DNA from: Lathyrus oleraceus
Taxonomy: Eukaryota > Streptophyta > Magnoliopsida > Fabales > Fabaceae
DNA: 64,000 nucleotides
Assembly (NCBI RefSeq): GCF_024323335.1
Contig: NC_066583.1
Coordinates: forward strand, 364,353,877 to 364,417,876
Direction: 5' to 3'
Part shown: positions 20,601-35,797 of the stretch, piece after piece
Layout of the letters: every line of letters starts with the position of its first letter
Numbering within the stretch: the first letter of the stretch is position 1
Notes under the pieces: generated by a model
Told to the model about the DNA's origin: nothing
What the model saw: only the letters and a program-made list of their open reading frames with translations
Databases searched by the model: none
Program-made: the position numbers and the translations under genes

Positions 20601-22342
20601 GTATGGATGAGATTAGGCCACACTCTTTGCATATTCTTTTTGTGTGTGGTATGTTTTATGAGCATAGTCCATTATACTATGTCTCTAACATGCATTAACA
20701 CCAAAATTCTATTGCCCGACCTCAAATAGTTGTGACTTCTACATAAGTCCAATTACGATTGCTTAACATAACACTAAATTTGTGACATAAAAGGCATAAG
20801 CATTCTAGTTAGTGAGATTGTAAGTCTCCCCTCTTTCATGGTATTGTGTGGAAACTTGGACTTCTTTCCTTCCTTTGGAAGATGTTTTGGTTCAAGGATC
20901 CATGCTTGTGATAAGTGGGTTGAGTGTTCTCCAAAGAATGTCTTGAAATCAAAAGCAAAACAAAACTAACTTCTAACCTACTAACTACTAACTTTTAACT
21001 TCAAGTTTTTACTTTAATGCAATTTACTTTTAGCACTTTATTTCATTTGCCATTGTTCATATTATTCTAATTGTTTATGTTAATGTAAATTTTCACTTTG
21101 TCCATTTGGACCATATTGTGTGATATATTTTGTTTGTGTTACTTAGTTTGTTTGTGTGGTCTTTGACCATTTAATGTACATAATGAAAACAAAAACCCTA
21201 AAAAACTTTTGAGTGGACTGTTGGTTTGATCTTGAGCAAATGGACTTAGACTCTAGGCAACCTCTCTATGCAAATGGACTTGGCCAATGCCAACTTATTG
21301 AAGAACCAAGTGCTTGCAATTTGAAATTCATCTGATACATCTTTGAAGATCTCCCTAAGATTCATCTGCAACATGGTCATTGTGAAGTTGTTATTTTGAA
21401 CCTGTGACTTGTGGAATTCATCTGTTACATGGGCTATTTTGAAGAAGATCGTGGAATGGATAAGCTTGGATGAGGCCATCTTTATTTGATGCCTTGCTCT
21501 GTAAGATAATATAATTGTGCATTTGTCTGTTGCTTGATTCTAAAAGTCCAAGGGAATTCTGTGTTTCTATTGACATACTTGTCTATTGGATTGCTACCCA
21601 TTTGGTCAGATCTTTTCAACTCTAAACTTTTAAATTTTGTGCATAGGATAGTCTCTTCATCTTCTCCCCATTTCTTTAATTTCAAAATCTCTCCCTCCAT
21701 TTTCAAAATCTTCTTTGTGTGAACTATTTTTGTTCTAAACTTTGACCACTTTTGCAAAAAAGATAGAAACTTTGGCCTTATGCCATTGCATTTTCAAACT
21801 TATTTTCTTAAATCAAACTTGTAAATGGACTTAACTATACTTGACTTAAACTTTCAAAAAGCCAAAAAGAAATAACTCATTCAAACCATTTTAGGCCTTT
21901 GTGCCTTTCAAACCTAATTTTGTTAAAATAAATGCATCCATTTTGAAATTTGTATCACGAACTACGAGGTTTTGATCCTTCACTTTTATGTTGGTACGTA
22001 GGCACAAGACCAAAGGTCTTGTCAAACACAAAAATATAATTAATGAATTCTTTTCTCATCCCCCCACTCTATTTGTTTGTAAACATCACTTTGTACAAAG
22101 TACATATGCACACAAAAAGGGCTCCCTAGGAGTACGTAGGACACTTTGGATTCTAATACCTTCCCTCTTTGTAACAAACCCCCTTACTTGTGATCTCTGA
22201 CTTTTATTAGTTTTTATTTGAAAACTTCTTACTATTTGGGTTTTGTTCGTACTTTTTCCCCTTTCCCTTGGAAACAATAAAAGTGCGGTGGCGACTCTTG
22301 TTAATTGATCTCTAGCTTGATGATCATGAATTTCCCGCTACA
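17650..22342 (+). mobile_element. 3' LTR of the plus-strand Tat/Ogre element (4,693 bp)
   Basis: It starts TGTAAGACCCCAATTTTGACC and ends TTTCCCGCTACA. The start is shared with the minus-strand LTR at 7241 and the end with the inverted LTR tip at 13899. Near the 3' end are one LTR hairpin motif (21959), TAATACCTTCCC and AAGTGCGGTGGCGACTC. The base after the LTR begins AGGTG, a candidate 5 bp target duplication that cannot be tested because the 5' LTR is absent. No gene lies inside. Confidence 0.85.
21959..22004 (+). promoter_or_regulatory. LTR hairpin motif, copy 3 (degenerate)
   Basis: CTACG/CGTAG outer stem is kept (GAACTACG ... TACGTAGGCA). The inner stem is weak, with only CC/GG pairs evident. 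Confidence 0.45.
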
Positions 22343-25059
22343 AGGTGTTTGACCATCATATCATGCATTATCCATCATCAAATGCTCCATGTGATCATAG
22401 AAATCATCCAGTTAACCTACATGCCTACATGGTTGAGATTTCATCTGATTCAAGGTTTGGTTCAAGCATCCACATATGCATCCTACTTATCCATTCCTAG
22501 GCCATTGACTTAGGTCTCTTGATGCTTTAAAATGCATAGGCTCATGGTCCTTGATTCATGATTCATGATGGCATTAAGGCATTGATCTCTTGGTCCATTT
22601 GATTGTTTTTCATAAGGGAATTATTGGCCTTTGATTTATGATTCATCCATGCATCTTAGTCCATTTCATTCATATGATTCACAAGTTTGTCTTGGGATCT
22701 GCTTGTCATTAATACAGATCATCTTGTGGCATGGCATGATCATTGGTGCAAAATAGAAAATGTTAATTCAAGTCATATGGTTGCTCAATTCACAAGTTTT
22801 GTTCATTCATTTTGACCATTACATTCCATTTTTAAATTAACCATAAGCCTTGATTTATTTACATCTTTTTCAACTAGGTTGACTTTTGGTCAATTATTGA
22901 CTTTCTGGTCAACCAGTTGACCAAAGTCAACAAATCAAAGATTTTTTCTAAGCCTAAATCATAGTATCCCTTTCATATATGTATCATATAAGTACCTCAT
23001 ACATTTTGAAATAATTGCATTTGAACTAAAACTTTTCATTCACCACTTTCAAAATTAAGTACACTTTTGTTTTTATTACATGAGAATGACCTAAACGTGG
23101 TTTGTTTACAAACATTGCATTATACACTACACTAAACATGGCATCCCATACTAGTTACATGACTTGTACTTGGATTAAGTTTAAAAAATGAAGATACTTT
23201 GGTCATCCTTTATGATACAATGATGCATCCACTCTCAAATGAAGCCAAATTCCAACCTGCATCACATTGAGCGGACATCAACAATGATAACATAAACATG
23301 ACAATGGTTCATCAGATACCAAAACCAACCCATCAACATTAACCTAATAGTGTAAATAATCAAGCTTTTCAAATAGTAAATGGCAAGATCAGTTATAATC
23401 AGAAGCTAACAAGAAAATCTCAAGGCCATAGTAGTTTCCAAGGCAGAACATGGTTAGCTCAATTCCAATACCAGAATTGATTCAAAACTGACTTTTCCTA
23501 ACAGGACCTAGTTTAACACATTGGAAACTCTTCTGCAGAATGACTAACAAGGCCAATTAAATCAAAATACGACTAACTAATCACAATCCAACAATTTCAT
23601 TCCAAATTAACTCTAACTTCAAACTTCAAATTCATTTCCAAATTACCTTCAAATTCATTTTCAAACTGACTTCAAATTCATTTCAAATTAACACCAAGCT
23701 CATTAACATAACGAACTAACCAACTAACTAACTAATGCATTTCACAACTATCTTCCTAGTTTCGATATGCATTTAACCTAAATTTCATGTGAGTTTGCAA
23801 CAGAATCGGGTTCTATAAAAGTTCTCATCACGGTTCAGTTGGAGATCTCAACAATTTTCACTCTCGGGATTCTCACAAAATCAATCTCAAATTCTCTCTC
23901 TCCCTGTGAATCAACCCTCACCAGAGCTCTTCCTCGGAACACGCCATTGAAGCCTCAATTGGTGGATGTGAGTTTAGGGCTTAGAAAGAGGATGAGGTGA
24001 TGGTTCGTTTGGTATATGGTATATGGTGTTTGGTCCGCCTCCACCGTCGAAAGTGATTTCCAGTGTGGTGGAGGCGATGGCCGGAAATCTCCATGGAAGA
24101 GCTTGGCCTGAGTGTGAAGAGGATTTATTTACCTTGAAGTCTGAATGTCTTCTTGTGAGATCCTTCTTGGATTGGACCTTAGGCTCCCATACCCAGTTCA
24201 TTTACCATTGGCACCCTTTCACGCATGCACCCCCCTGTCCACACTGACCTCGGATTGGGCTTGTGGAATTGGGCCTCTGCACCCAATTCCTGCTTCCTGC
24301 ACCCCTCATCCTGGCCCATAAACCCTTATTTCCTTTGTTTGTTTTCATTTCTTTTTAGATTTTTATTGATTTCTTTAATTGATAATTTCTGTTTTTTTTA
24401 CATTTTTCAATGTAAAATTAATTAGTAGAATTAACACTTGAATTGGTTAGTTTAGTTTTAATACTTTTAATCATGTAAATAATCATGCAAATAGAAATTA
24501 ATTAGGATTTTAATTAGAATTTAATTGGATTTTAATTAAATTTGTGATTCGATTTAATTAGGATTTAGTTAGATTTTAATTGAATTTGTAATTAAACCTT
24601 GATTTAGAAATTAATCCACATCCATGTATATTGACTTTTTTACCCCTAGGTCTTAGAAAAGTCATGGAATTTAATGCTTCCTTAGATTAGGGTTTTGATT
24701 TAATGGATAATTTTAATCAAATTGTTTTCCATATGAATACTTGATGCTTGCTGATTAATTTGACCCTAACCTATGTATGATCCCTTAACTTGTGACTTGT
24801 GAATGATCTGATTAGTTGATCGATCTTTAGATAGGTTATATATAATTAACCATTAATTCATTCCCTTTGATTAAGTTGATCAAAATAATTTTTTATTAAC
24901 TAAATCTTTTGATTGTGTATAATCCCTCAGTCTATTCAAGTGATCAAAAGTCTTTTGATCACTTTGTAAGACTAGTTCCTGCAATGTTGTGGATATCAAG
25001 GCCTCAAATTCAAACTTCCAGTTAAGGCATCCCAGACAAATAAATTAGTGGACTACTAT

Positions 25060-25730
25060 GCAAATCACATCAAAGGTGTTTCTTCAAGAGCTTGTCAATC
25101 AAGATTCCAATTGTGTGACATGAGCCATGAGCAATAGAGAAGGAATAGGAGTGGGGAATTCCATTAACTCATTGTGAATATCTTTGGGTACGAGACAAAT
25201 GACCCAGTTTCTCATTGTATTCACCTCTATTCATAGACTTTAGCATGATTCAAATTAAATGATTGTCAAAGTCTCCCTTTACAAAGCAACAGTGCAACAA
25301 TCAGAAGTCTTTGTCAGCAACTTATCAATCATGATTCAAGGTGTATGCCATGAGCCTTAAGTAACAAATATTGATGAGAGTGGAGCATTCATATCCTTGT
25401 CAAGGGTGTCCTTGGGTACGAGACGAATGACCCAGTTGCTCAAGGTATTCATCTTTGTTCATAGACTTTAGTGCAATTCAAATCAAATGATTGACAAAGT
25501 CTTCATCATTAGAAGGAACGTCAATGATTCTTTCTCAACAACTTGAAAGTTATAATGAGAATCACATGCCATGAGCCTTAAGTAGCAAAGAAGGAATGAG
25601 AATGGAGAACTCTATTAAATCATTCTGAATATCTTTGGGTACGGGACAAATGACCCAATTGCTAATCGTATTCACCTTTACTCATAGACTTTAGTGTAAT
25701 TCGTATCGAATAACTGCCAAGTTTTCTTCT
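25060..25730 (+). repeat. About 225 bp x 3 tandem repeat in LTR
   Basis: GGGTACGAGACAAATGACCC or a close variant stands at 25187, 25414 and 25637. Around it the copies share CATAGACTTTAG and GCCATGAGC. Copies differ at many sites. Confidence 0.8.
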
Positions 25731-25793
25731 TCTTTAGCATTTCCCTTTTCTCTTTCCTCGTCATTTTCTTACAGTCTTTGTTCATAGTCAGTC

Positions 25794-25842
25794 GAACTAC
25801 GAAGCTCTGACTTTCTCATCGCATAGCGAGAATACGTAGGCA
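25794..25842 (+). promoter_or_regulatory. LTR hairpin motif, copy 4
   Basis: CTACG/CGTAG outer stem. The inner region TCTCATCGC-ATA-GCGAGA folds with a TCGC/GCGA tip rather than the usual loop. Confidence 0.5.
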
Positions 25843-25929
25843 TAGGGATTCAGATTCTCCGTGAGTTACCTTATTTATTAATTCTTCATCAATCAATATC
25901 ATCCTTTTGAAACCAAATACCTTATCCCT

Positions 25930-27250
25930 TTGTATTCCATGCATATCCTTTTAGGACGATTTAATCGGAGTCCACCTTGTAAACCCCGAGATGTTTTCCT
26001 TGATGCCAAACATAGAATTCCTTTGTTTTCTGGCTTGATGCCTATTTACTCTTTAGTCTATAGTTTACTTCCTTTGTGGATTTAATATACCATTTGCTTT
26101 TGGTTTCAAATTGTTTGTTCCCCTAGAGTGATATATTATTTCCTTGGACCAAATATCATTTTTCTTTGGGTCTCATACGTATCCTTTTAGGGCAATTCAA
26201 GTGCCTACCTTGTAAACCAAGAGATATTTTCCTTGAGGTCAAACACTTAATTCCTTTGTTTTTGGTCATTCAAATACAGTGGTATGATGCCTCGGGCCCC
26301 CCACATAATGGTATATGCCACCTTTACTCTTTGGTTCAAAGTTCATTTACCTTTATGGTTTCCCATACTACCACTAACCTTGGTGCAAGTTATACTTTTT
26401 CATCACTTCCAATCTCTTTTCTTTGTTTTCGTGGTTCCATGAACTACAGAGCTCTAACTTTCTCATCACACGATGAGAATACATAGGCACGAGGATGTGA
26501 ATCCTTGGCAAGCATAATTATTCTTTATCCTGCCTTAGGGAACCACTCATATCTTCCATGACCCATCATTTATCTTCAACCACAACCCATTCACCTCAGT
26601 GACATACTGCCTCTCTTTGGAACCAAATACAATTTTCCTTGGAATTCCATATATACCCTTTTAGGAAAATTGTTCACCTTTGTACCAAGAGATGTTTATC
26701 AGGATGTTAAACACTTAACTCCTTTGTTTTTTGTCATTCCAACCATATATAGTGGTTACATACCTCAGGTTCCCCGCATATTGGTTCGTGTCACCTTTAC
26801 TTTGTGGTTCAAATACCATTTCCTTTATGGATGTCAATACACCCTCACCTTTGGTTCCAAATCATACCATTTAGTCACTTTTACCAAATCTTTCATTTCT
26901 TTGTCTTTGGTTATTACTCTCTACTCCTTCATTCACTTACATTATTCATCAATCACTACATTCGTTCAGAACCTTCTACCAATCATTCACTTCATATGAT
27001 ATACTCTCTCTTTGAGCCAAATACGCTATTCCTTTGAGCTCTATATTGTGTCTGCTTTTGGATCAAGAGATATTTACCTTGATGTCAAACACTTAATTCT
27101 CTTTGTTTTTTGTCAGACCATATATAATAGTTACATGCCTCAAGCTCCCCACATATCGGTTAATGCCAGTTTTACTCTTGGGTTCAAATTTCATCCCTTT
27201 TTAGAGTCAAACTGCCTTATCTTTTGGTTCAAACCATACTGTTATCATAA
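25930..27250 (+). repeat. Four degenerate copies of a CAAACACTTAATTCC unit in LTR
   Basis: Units with CCTTTTAGG, AAG/ACCAAGAGAT, CCTTGATGTCAAACACTTAA and CCTTTGTTTT start near 25948, 26187, 26655 and 27050; most are followed by a LTR hairpin motif. Open frames of 77-109 codons in this array follow the repeats and are not genes. Confidence 0.65.
26441..26489 (+). promoter_or_regulatory. LTR hairpin motif, copy 5
   Basis: Inner stem TCTCATC/GATGAGA, seven perfect pairs around loop ACAC. Outer stem is reduced to CTA/TAG. Confidence 0.6.
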
Positions 27251-27279
27251 CTTCTTTCACCTCCCACCATTAGTTCTAT

Positions 27280-27328
27280 GAACTATGGAGCTCTGAATTC
27301 CTTATTTCACTATAAGGATAAGTAGGCA
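27280..27328 (+). promoter_or_regulatory. LTR hairpin motif, copy 6 (compensated stem)
   Basis: Inner stem CCTTAT/ATAAGG around loop TTCACT. Relative to TCTCAT/ATGAGA the stem has changed on both sides and still pairs perfectly. Confidence 0.6.
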
Positions 27329-27789
27329 TGAGGTCTTTAATCCTCACCGAGCACTCTATCTATTTCTTTTCTTTTTCCTTTTATTCTTTCACGAGTAACC
27401 CTTAGATATAACACCCATTCGAGAAAAGAGCAATCAAAACAGTTCTCATTAAGTACAATAGATGTGAGGGGTGCTAATACCTTCCCCTTGCATAACTGAA
27501 ATCCTTACCCAGTTCCCTTCCCCGGGTTTTATCAATGTTTTCCCTTTTCTTCGGGAATAAATAAAGTTTGATGGTGACTCTTTTGTATGTTCGAACGTGC
27601 GATGCGTTCGGGTATATTTTTGCTAGCTCCAGCTCTCCATTATTGAGAAAGAACATCTTGGTTCTTTTTACGTTAAATGATTTCCTCTTATCGTCCGAAT
27701 TAATCAATATTATCAACTTTAGCAATATCTTCCATAGGTACTTCTAAAATATCATCATCATCACACATAAATATAAGCAAATTGTTAAG

Positions 27790-28726
27790 GACAAATCACT
27801 TACAAATGACTTAGCATGGTCCTTGCAAATTCAACTAAGGGTAGAATTTTCTTTTCAACCACTCCATTTTGTTGAGGAGTTCTTGGTGCCGAAAAGTTAT
27901 GAAAGATTTCATGTTCATCACAAAACTCTTCAAATGACGCATTATAAAAGTATCCACCATGATCACTTCTAATTGATGCCATCTTGAAGAATTTTTCATT
28001 CTATACTTGCTTTGCATATTTCTTTAATTCCTTGAAAGCGTCATTTTTTGCACTAGAAAAAGTGTCTAGGAATATCTAGGAAAATCATCAAAAATTAGTA
28101 AAGCATATACATTACCTCCGAAGCTTCTTGTCCTTGATGGGTCAAACAAGTCCATGTACAACAATTAAAGTGGCCTTGTAGTTGTTACCACATTCTTTGG
28201 CCTCAAAGTTGATTTGGTTTGCTTTCCTTTTTGACATGCATCACATAATTTATCTTTGATAAACTTCACCTTTGGTAATCTAATAAAAAGATCATGTTTG
28301 ATTAACTTTGTTATATGTTCCATATGAATATGGTTTATTCTCTTATGCCAAAGTCATTCATCATTATTGTTTACCATAAGATTTTTTTTTCAAAGATAAA
28401 TCATTTAAAAAAATCATACAAAATGTTATTAATTCTTTTACCCATAAGCGTTATCTCATGAGTGACTTCATCTTTGGTGAAATTAATTTTTAGATCTTTG
28501 TCAGAAAGTTGGCTTATTCTTAGAAGGTTGTGATTTAATCCTTCTACATAGAGTACTTCATCAATTATTGTGAAAAGTGGTGATATAACTTTTCGTATGC
28601 CAAGAATATTTCCTTTCTTGTTGACTCCATATGTGAGATATCCCTTAGTGAATTAAAGAACCTGAATGAAACTAGTTAGGCCTCTCAATTGATCAAAATG
28701 TTTTTATGCGCTCGACAACCTGCATA
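27790..28726 (-). pseudogene. Copia integrase fragment (SIRE/Maximus type), first copy
   Basis: On the minus strand the integrase zinc region (LCDACQKGKQTKS near 28230), MDLFDPSR, FGGNVYALLIFDDF and then SIRSDHGG, HNFSAPRTPQQNGVVE and FARTMLSHL are readable in two or more frames. The aspartates of the integrase core (IFDDF and SDHGG) and the glutamate (GVVE) are seen. Homology stops near 27800 before the usual HAKHLP region, and on the other side at the edge of repeat X. Stops and frame changes are frequent. A second copy lies at 38008-38943. Confidence 0.8.
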
Positions 28727-31055
<2,329 letters not shown>

Positions 31056-31409
31056 GGATCACTTATAGTTTGGAAATAGTAAGGGATTATCGTTATTTAT
31101 TTAGGTTTATCATTTTTATTCATACTTGTTTAGGAGCAGAGTAACCTAACTTCTTAGTAATTCGTATTTGTTTTGCTCACTGTGAGCTAAATCCCATTTG
31201 TTGGATATTGTGAAGTTCAATGAACAAGTAGTCTTCGAATGCTTATGAATATGATGTTATGTTGAGTTCTTGTATTTATTTCGATATGTTTAATTTTGAT
31301 CTTGATCATCTTAGAATTAGATAAAAGTTTATTAAGTTGCGATAATGGTTGGTAAATGAATTTCTATAACTAATATGGTAAATTAGAGAGTAGTCACACA
31401 CAAGCGGAA

Positions 31410-31718
31410 TTGGAAGATCATTTAGAGATCTTCAAACATATTGGATTCAATGTTACTATTGTAACTTCAGCCAAGGAAAAAGTTTTCAGATATTTATATG
31501 GATTTGATCGGTCGTGGGAACCACATATTATTCAGAGGGTTGAACTGCACCTCCTTAACTCTAGAAATACATACATGTTATACAAAAAAATAGCCTTTGA
31601 ACCCCAAGAAATTTGTACATTTCACATGCTTTTTTTATTTCAAATTCAACTTAATGCAATTAAAGTCAACTTAATCTGCTTTCCTTTCTCACCTCTTCGA
31701 AATGAATGCCTTATTTGA
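31410..31718 (+). pseudogene. Unrecognised exon-like frame in segment Y
   Basis: A 102-codon frame runs from an ATG to a stop. Codons up to CTFHMLF are almost identical in the second copy at 43572-43817, where the frame then ends earlier after a small change (VISNSI). The hydrophilic/hydrophobic pattern is protein-like, and the sequence upstream (AATTGGAAGATCATTTAG) stays open. No start context, family or neighbour indicates a function. It may be a captured gene fragment. Confidence 0.3.
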
Positions 31719-31785
31719 TTTTGAGTATAATTTCAAGTTGAAATTATAGACTGTTTAATTGCATATTATAGTTTATTTAAATTAA

Positions 31786-31808
31786 TCTCTCTCTCTCTCT
31801 CTCTCTCA
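31786..31808. repeat. (CT)n microsatellite
   Basis: About eleven CT units; the second copy of segment Y has a shorter tract near 43950. Confidence 0.9.
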
Positions 31809-31832
31809 AAAATTTCTCCAATAATCTTATTA

Positions 31833-31955
31833 AGACAACTCAGTTGGTAGTTGTGTAGAGACATCAAGTGTAGGAGCGCAGTTCAAGCCCGCGACATCTC
31901 ACTTGTTCATCTTTAAATAAGGTGAACTCCAACCACTGGATTATTTACAAATATT
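31833..31955 (+). mobile_element. SINE-like tRNA-derived repeat
   Basis: ACTCAGTTGGTAG matches a polymerase III A box and AGTTCAAGCCC a B box about 32 bp further on. The downstream GGTGAACTCCAACCACTGG resembles the body of legume SINEs. A copy lies in the second segment Y at 43990-44112. Confidence 0.55.
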
Positions 31956-32446
31956 TTCCTCCAATAAAATTTTATTCAAAATATTTTTTCTCCCTCTCAA
32001 GTAGGTATAGTTACTTATTACTACTATAATTTTATTATATGATAATTATTAATGCTAAAGAAACATATATAATAGAATTGAACATTGTTGGGTATTTATT
32101 TAAGGGAAAAGAGACGAAGCTAACTAAGAAAAAAAACAATGTTGTTGCATTGTTTCCAAATTTCAAGAAAATGATCAATTTCAACTGGTGTACTAAATTT
32201 TCCATTAATAAATTTGAATCGGTTTTTGCTTATAAGAAACATTTTAGTATGCGACCCCATGATTCATAGTTTTTATTTGATAAGGAAGCAGTAACAAGAA
32301 TGACACCAATATTTGAATCAAGGTGAAGGTAGTAGGGACTCAATTGATCAAGTGTTGGGTTCTTGGATGATTGATGTCACTATTGTTGTTGATGATGATG
32401 ATGATGATGGAAGAGGAATCTCCATGATTAAATTGATCCACCATTA

Positions 32447-33837
32447 ATTGTCTTTCAAAAACTTGTAGACCCTGTCTTTCCTTCCTTTCTCATAGTCAAG
32501 AGGTTGATCTACATAGACATCTTTCATCAACTCACCATGCAGGAATGCACTCTTGATATCAAGTTGATACACCAACCACTTTTTGTATGCTGCAAGTGCT
32601 AGGACACTCCTGATAGTATCTCATCTTGCCACAGGGGTAAAAACTTCATTGTAATTTATGCCATGTTTGTTGTGAGTACCCTTTAGCCATGATTTTTTCT
32701 TTGTATTTATCCACTTCCACTTTTTCATTGCATTTAGTTTTGTATATCTATTTGACCTCAACTTTCTTGATTCCTGGTGGTAGATTGACTAGACTCAAAT
32801 TATCATTTTTCTCAATACTTTCAATTTCCAAGTCCATAGCTTACCTCCACTTCTCATACTTGACTGCTTCATCATAATTGAGAGGATCATTGTTGTTACA
32901 AAACACTGCTAAATTATGCATATGTTCATCTTCTTTCTCTTATGAGTTTGTAACATAGTCATCTAAGTACCTTGGCCTTCTTCTTTGTCTTACTCCAGGC
33001 TCACTATACTCTTGCCTTTGAGAATTGTTTTCTTCTTTAGTTGTAGTATCCTCACTTGCACTTGATTATACATTACTTCCATCATGCTGAGAGTCATAAT
33101 TTTCAATATGCACTCCATCATCAATCACTTCAACCTCATCATTCTCCATGTCTACTTCTTCTCCATCAACATTGTTGGTTGATTGACTCTTGTCATCTTT
33201 ATCATTCATGTTCCATTTCCAACCTTTTGGTTCTTCAAAAACCACATCCTTGTCGATCAGAATCTTATTATTCACAAGATCATAGAGTTTGTAGGCCTTT
33301 GATTCTTCATGAACTCCCATGAGAACACACTTTATACTCTTAACATCTAGCTTTTTCATGTGTACATCTGGAATGTGTAAAAAAGTTATACATCCAAACA
33401 CCTTGAAGTGATGCACTGAGGGATTTACACCACTCCACGCCTCTTCTAGAGTCATGGTCTTCACATACAATGTTGGACTTTTATTGATTACACATGCTTC
33501 CCATTTAGCTGCTTCAGACCAAAAATTCTTAGGAAATTTTCTACTTGACATCATGCTTATAATCACATTCATCAATATCCTGTTCTTTCTCTCTGATACT
33601 CCATTATGTCTTGGAGTATAGGCAGTTAACAATTACCTCTTGATTCCATGACGATTGCATAAATAATAAAAAGCATTTGATGTAAATTCTTCTCCTCCAT
33701 ATATCCTAAGACATTTGATGTAGAGGTCTGATTCTTTTTCCAATGCTTAGAAGTATTTGAAAACATCAAAGGCACAAGCCTTTTCATGCAAAAATTAAAT
33801 CCATATTTTCCTCCTAAAGTCATCTTTGAATTTAATG
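32447..33837 (-). pseudogene. Partial copy of the second copia family (RT start and integrase end)
   Basis: On the minus strand the copy has integrase tail (AYTPRHNGVSERKNRILMN, SMMSSRKFPKNFWSEAAKWE, VFGCITFLHIPDVHMKKLD, KCVLMGVHEESKAYKLYD), a linker with DDKSQSTNNVDGEEVDMEND, and the first part of RT (YQLDIKSAFLHGELMKDVYV). It corresponds to 46383-47766 in the full element. The left end joins segment Y and the right end joins repeat X. The RT catalytic motif and the first integrase residues are missing. Confidence 0.85.
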
Positions 33838-35737
33838 AAAAACATTTAGTCTGATTCTTGACTTATCATAAAGAACAAGATAGGATTGGATTATGCAGCA
33901 TCCCAGTAACTCTACAATCCCAACATTAATGAATTTGCTTCAGAGTCAGGTCCATCTTTGTCAGATTTTCATGCACAACATTTATTCAAGTATATAAAGT
34001 AGTCAACATTAGTAAATTAAGAATACAATGATTCAAATTCATTAATTCAATTTATTTCACAAGGTCCAACATACAAACACTAGTTTCCCAAACGTAAACC
34101 CTCAAAGTAAACTCTATATTCCAAAACTCGCATAAATACAACTCATATCCATACATTATTATCAATCACGTTCAAACAAAAACCACTTCAACCTCTGTAA
34201 ATTTTGGAAATGCGAACAACCAAATAAACCCGATCTTAACTATGTACTACACCTTGCTTCCCCTAAAACTATAATCCTAAAACCCAATAATAGTAATATT
34301 AATAATTTTCACTCTCAAGTCTCAACCTAAGTATATTTACGAATCTGCAATCTCATATTATTAACAACAACACAGAAAAACAAGGTAGAAAGAAATGCAA
34401 TCAATCAACGCATCATAAATTGACTCAGTTGTGCTCCACAAATCAAAATTTGACTAAATACAAATTTCAATTTATTGGATACAATTTCATTTTATTTTGT
34501 AATACTCGTTCACATTTAAAATATTGAGATATAGAGATAGGTGAAGAGGAATGGAACATGTAGTATGAAATTTTGATATTTGATGGTGTGAAGGATTGGG
34601 GTTTTGATGGTGGGAGTGATGCAGAGTTTCAATGGTAAGAAGGAGGGGGATTTTGATGGTGAGAAGTAAGGTTTCTGGTGAGAGAGAATGGGCGAAGATT
34701 TTGGTGTGAAAGAAGGAAATGATGATGGTTTTATGAAAGAGAAGTGTGTTTATGTTTTTTTTAAAATTTATTAGGTATATTAAAAATAGTAGGAAACAAA
34801 ATATTTGGTGGCTTTCATGAAATCTTACACGGTATAAAATAGTATAGCGTCGGCCCATATCGTCTCTAAAGTTTTGATATATAAATATAAAAATTAAAAA
34901 ATCATATGAGTCTGGTGTGATGGTAAAATATATATTTTTTAGTTTTTTTAGCATATGATTTAACAATAGATTCATTTTAAAAACTAAAATTAAATAAATA
35001 AATACGATAGAGTCGGTCTATGTGATGTTAAACCGATGTTAGTTGCATCAGAGTCGGGGTCAACACTAATACTTTGAAGTTAAAACGCATTTCTTTTGTG
35101 GTGTTCATTGTCGTATGGAAGGACTTTATGATTAAACAAATGTGTTTTTAATTAAGAGTTTCAGAGAAGAAAAATATGGGAGATGTGACTTTATACTTAG
35201 AAATAGTGAATTCTTCGATTTAAAGTCAAGACAGATTCAATGGTTTCTCACATGTTTGGGTTATTTTTCAAAACCAAAGTGAATTGATTTGGATTAAACA
35301 ATATTTTAAACACACTTATCATCAACTCCTTTTGAAAAAATATTCAAAAATTTATATTATAAGGTCTAATCTTTTTTGTTTGACAAATAACTGTGTTTTA
35401 TTACTGTAAAAATTTATAAGTACCAACAATTTATTTACATTAGTACAATATAAAAAATTACAAAAAAAAAATGTTGATGTTAGGATTACCAAGTGTTGAG
35501 CTTTAAAACAACGTTGTTTTACACTTGTTTAGTCCAACTAGTAAATATTATATGTGTTACTTCAATCACTTAAGTAATATATTATTTAATATACAATTAT
35601 TAATAAAAAATAATAATTTAATTATTTTAATATAACTAAAAATAATAAAAACTAATTAATCATTATACGCGTGCTAGAAACCGTTTTTTTTAATATTTTA
35701 AACATCAAGTGCGTAATTAACTATTTTTTCCTAAAAA

Positions 35738-35797
<60 letters not shown>

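Larger units (their letters stand above)
14119..22342 (+). mobile_element. Tat/Ogre-like element, 5'-truncated, plus strand
   Basis: Starting inside the RNase H domain, this element has RNase H, second RNase H, integrase, an untranslated tail with a repeat array, a polypurine tract and a 4.7 kb 3' LTR. The gag, protease and RT parts are missing. Its protein and tail sequences are close to those of the minus-strand element at 6700-12729, so the two lie head to head. Confidence 0.82.
22343..27640 (+). mobile_element. Another Tat/Ogre-type LTR, left part missing
   Basis: Sequence after 22342 has the character of the other long LTRs (AT-rich start, then a CTCTCTCTCCC leader-like patch near 23890, tandem repeats, three hairpin motifs, then GGGGTGCTAATACCTTCCCC and GGTGACTCTTTTGT near 27475-27590). 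No polypurine tract or LTR start is seen, so the preceding element has probably inserted into this LTR. The end is uncertain; I place it at about 27640. No protein domain is present in any frame. Confidence 0.6.
31056..32446 (+). repeat. Segment Y, first copy (about 1.4 kb)
   Basis: The segment starts TAAGGATCACTTATAG and ends GATCCACCATTAAT, and is repeated at 43217-44600 with a few percent difference. It carries an exon-like frame at about 31395-31640 (EDHLEIFKHIGFNVTIV, EKVFRYLYGFDRSWEPH), a CT microsatellite, a SINE-like sequence and a second short frame at 32039-32269. I do not recognise either peptide. Both frames stay open in both copies, except that the ends differ. Confidence 0.75.

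Noticed and set aside
24023..24425. Short frames of 66-75 codons near a GC-richer patch
   Set aside because: They lie in an LTR and resemble the leader-like patch of the LTR at 19680-19760; there is no domain.
31833..31955. Possible tRNA gene
   Set aside because: A and B boxes are present but there is no acceptor stem or anticodon arm; the sequence fits a SINE.
34487..34975. 162-codon minus-strand frame in repeat X
   Set aside because: The copies at 29260 and 39600 are broken, and the peptide is low-complexity.
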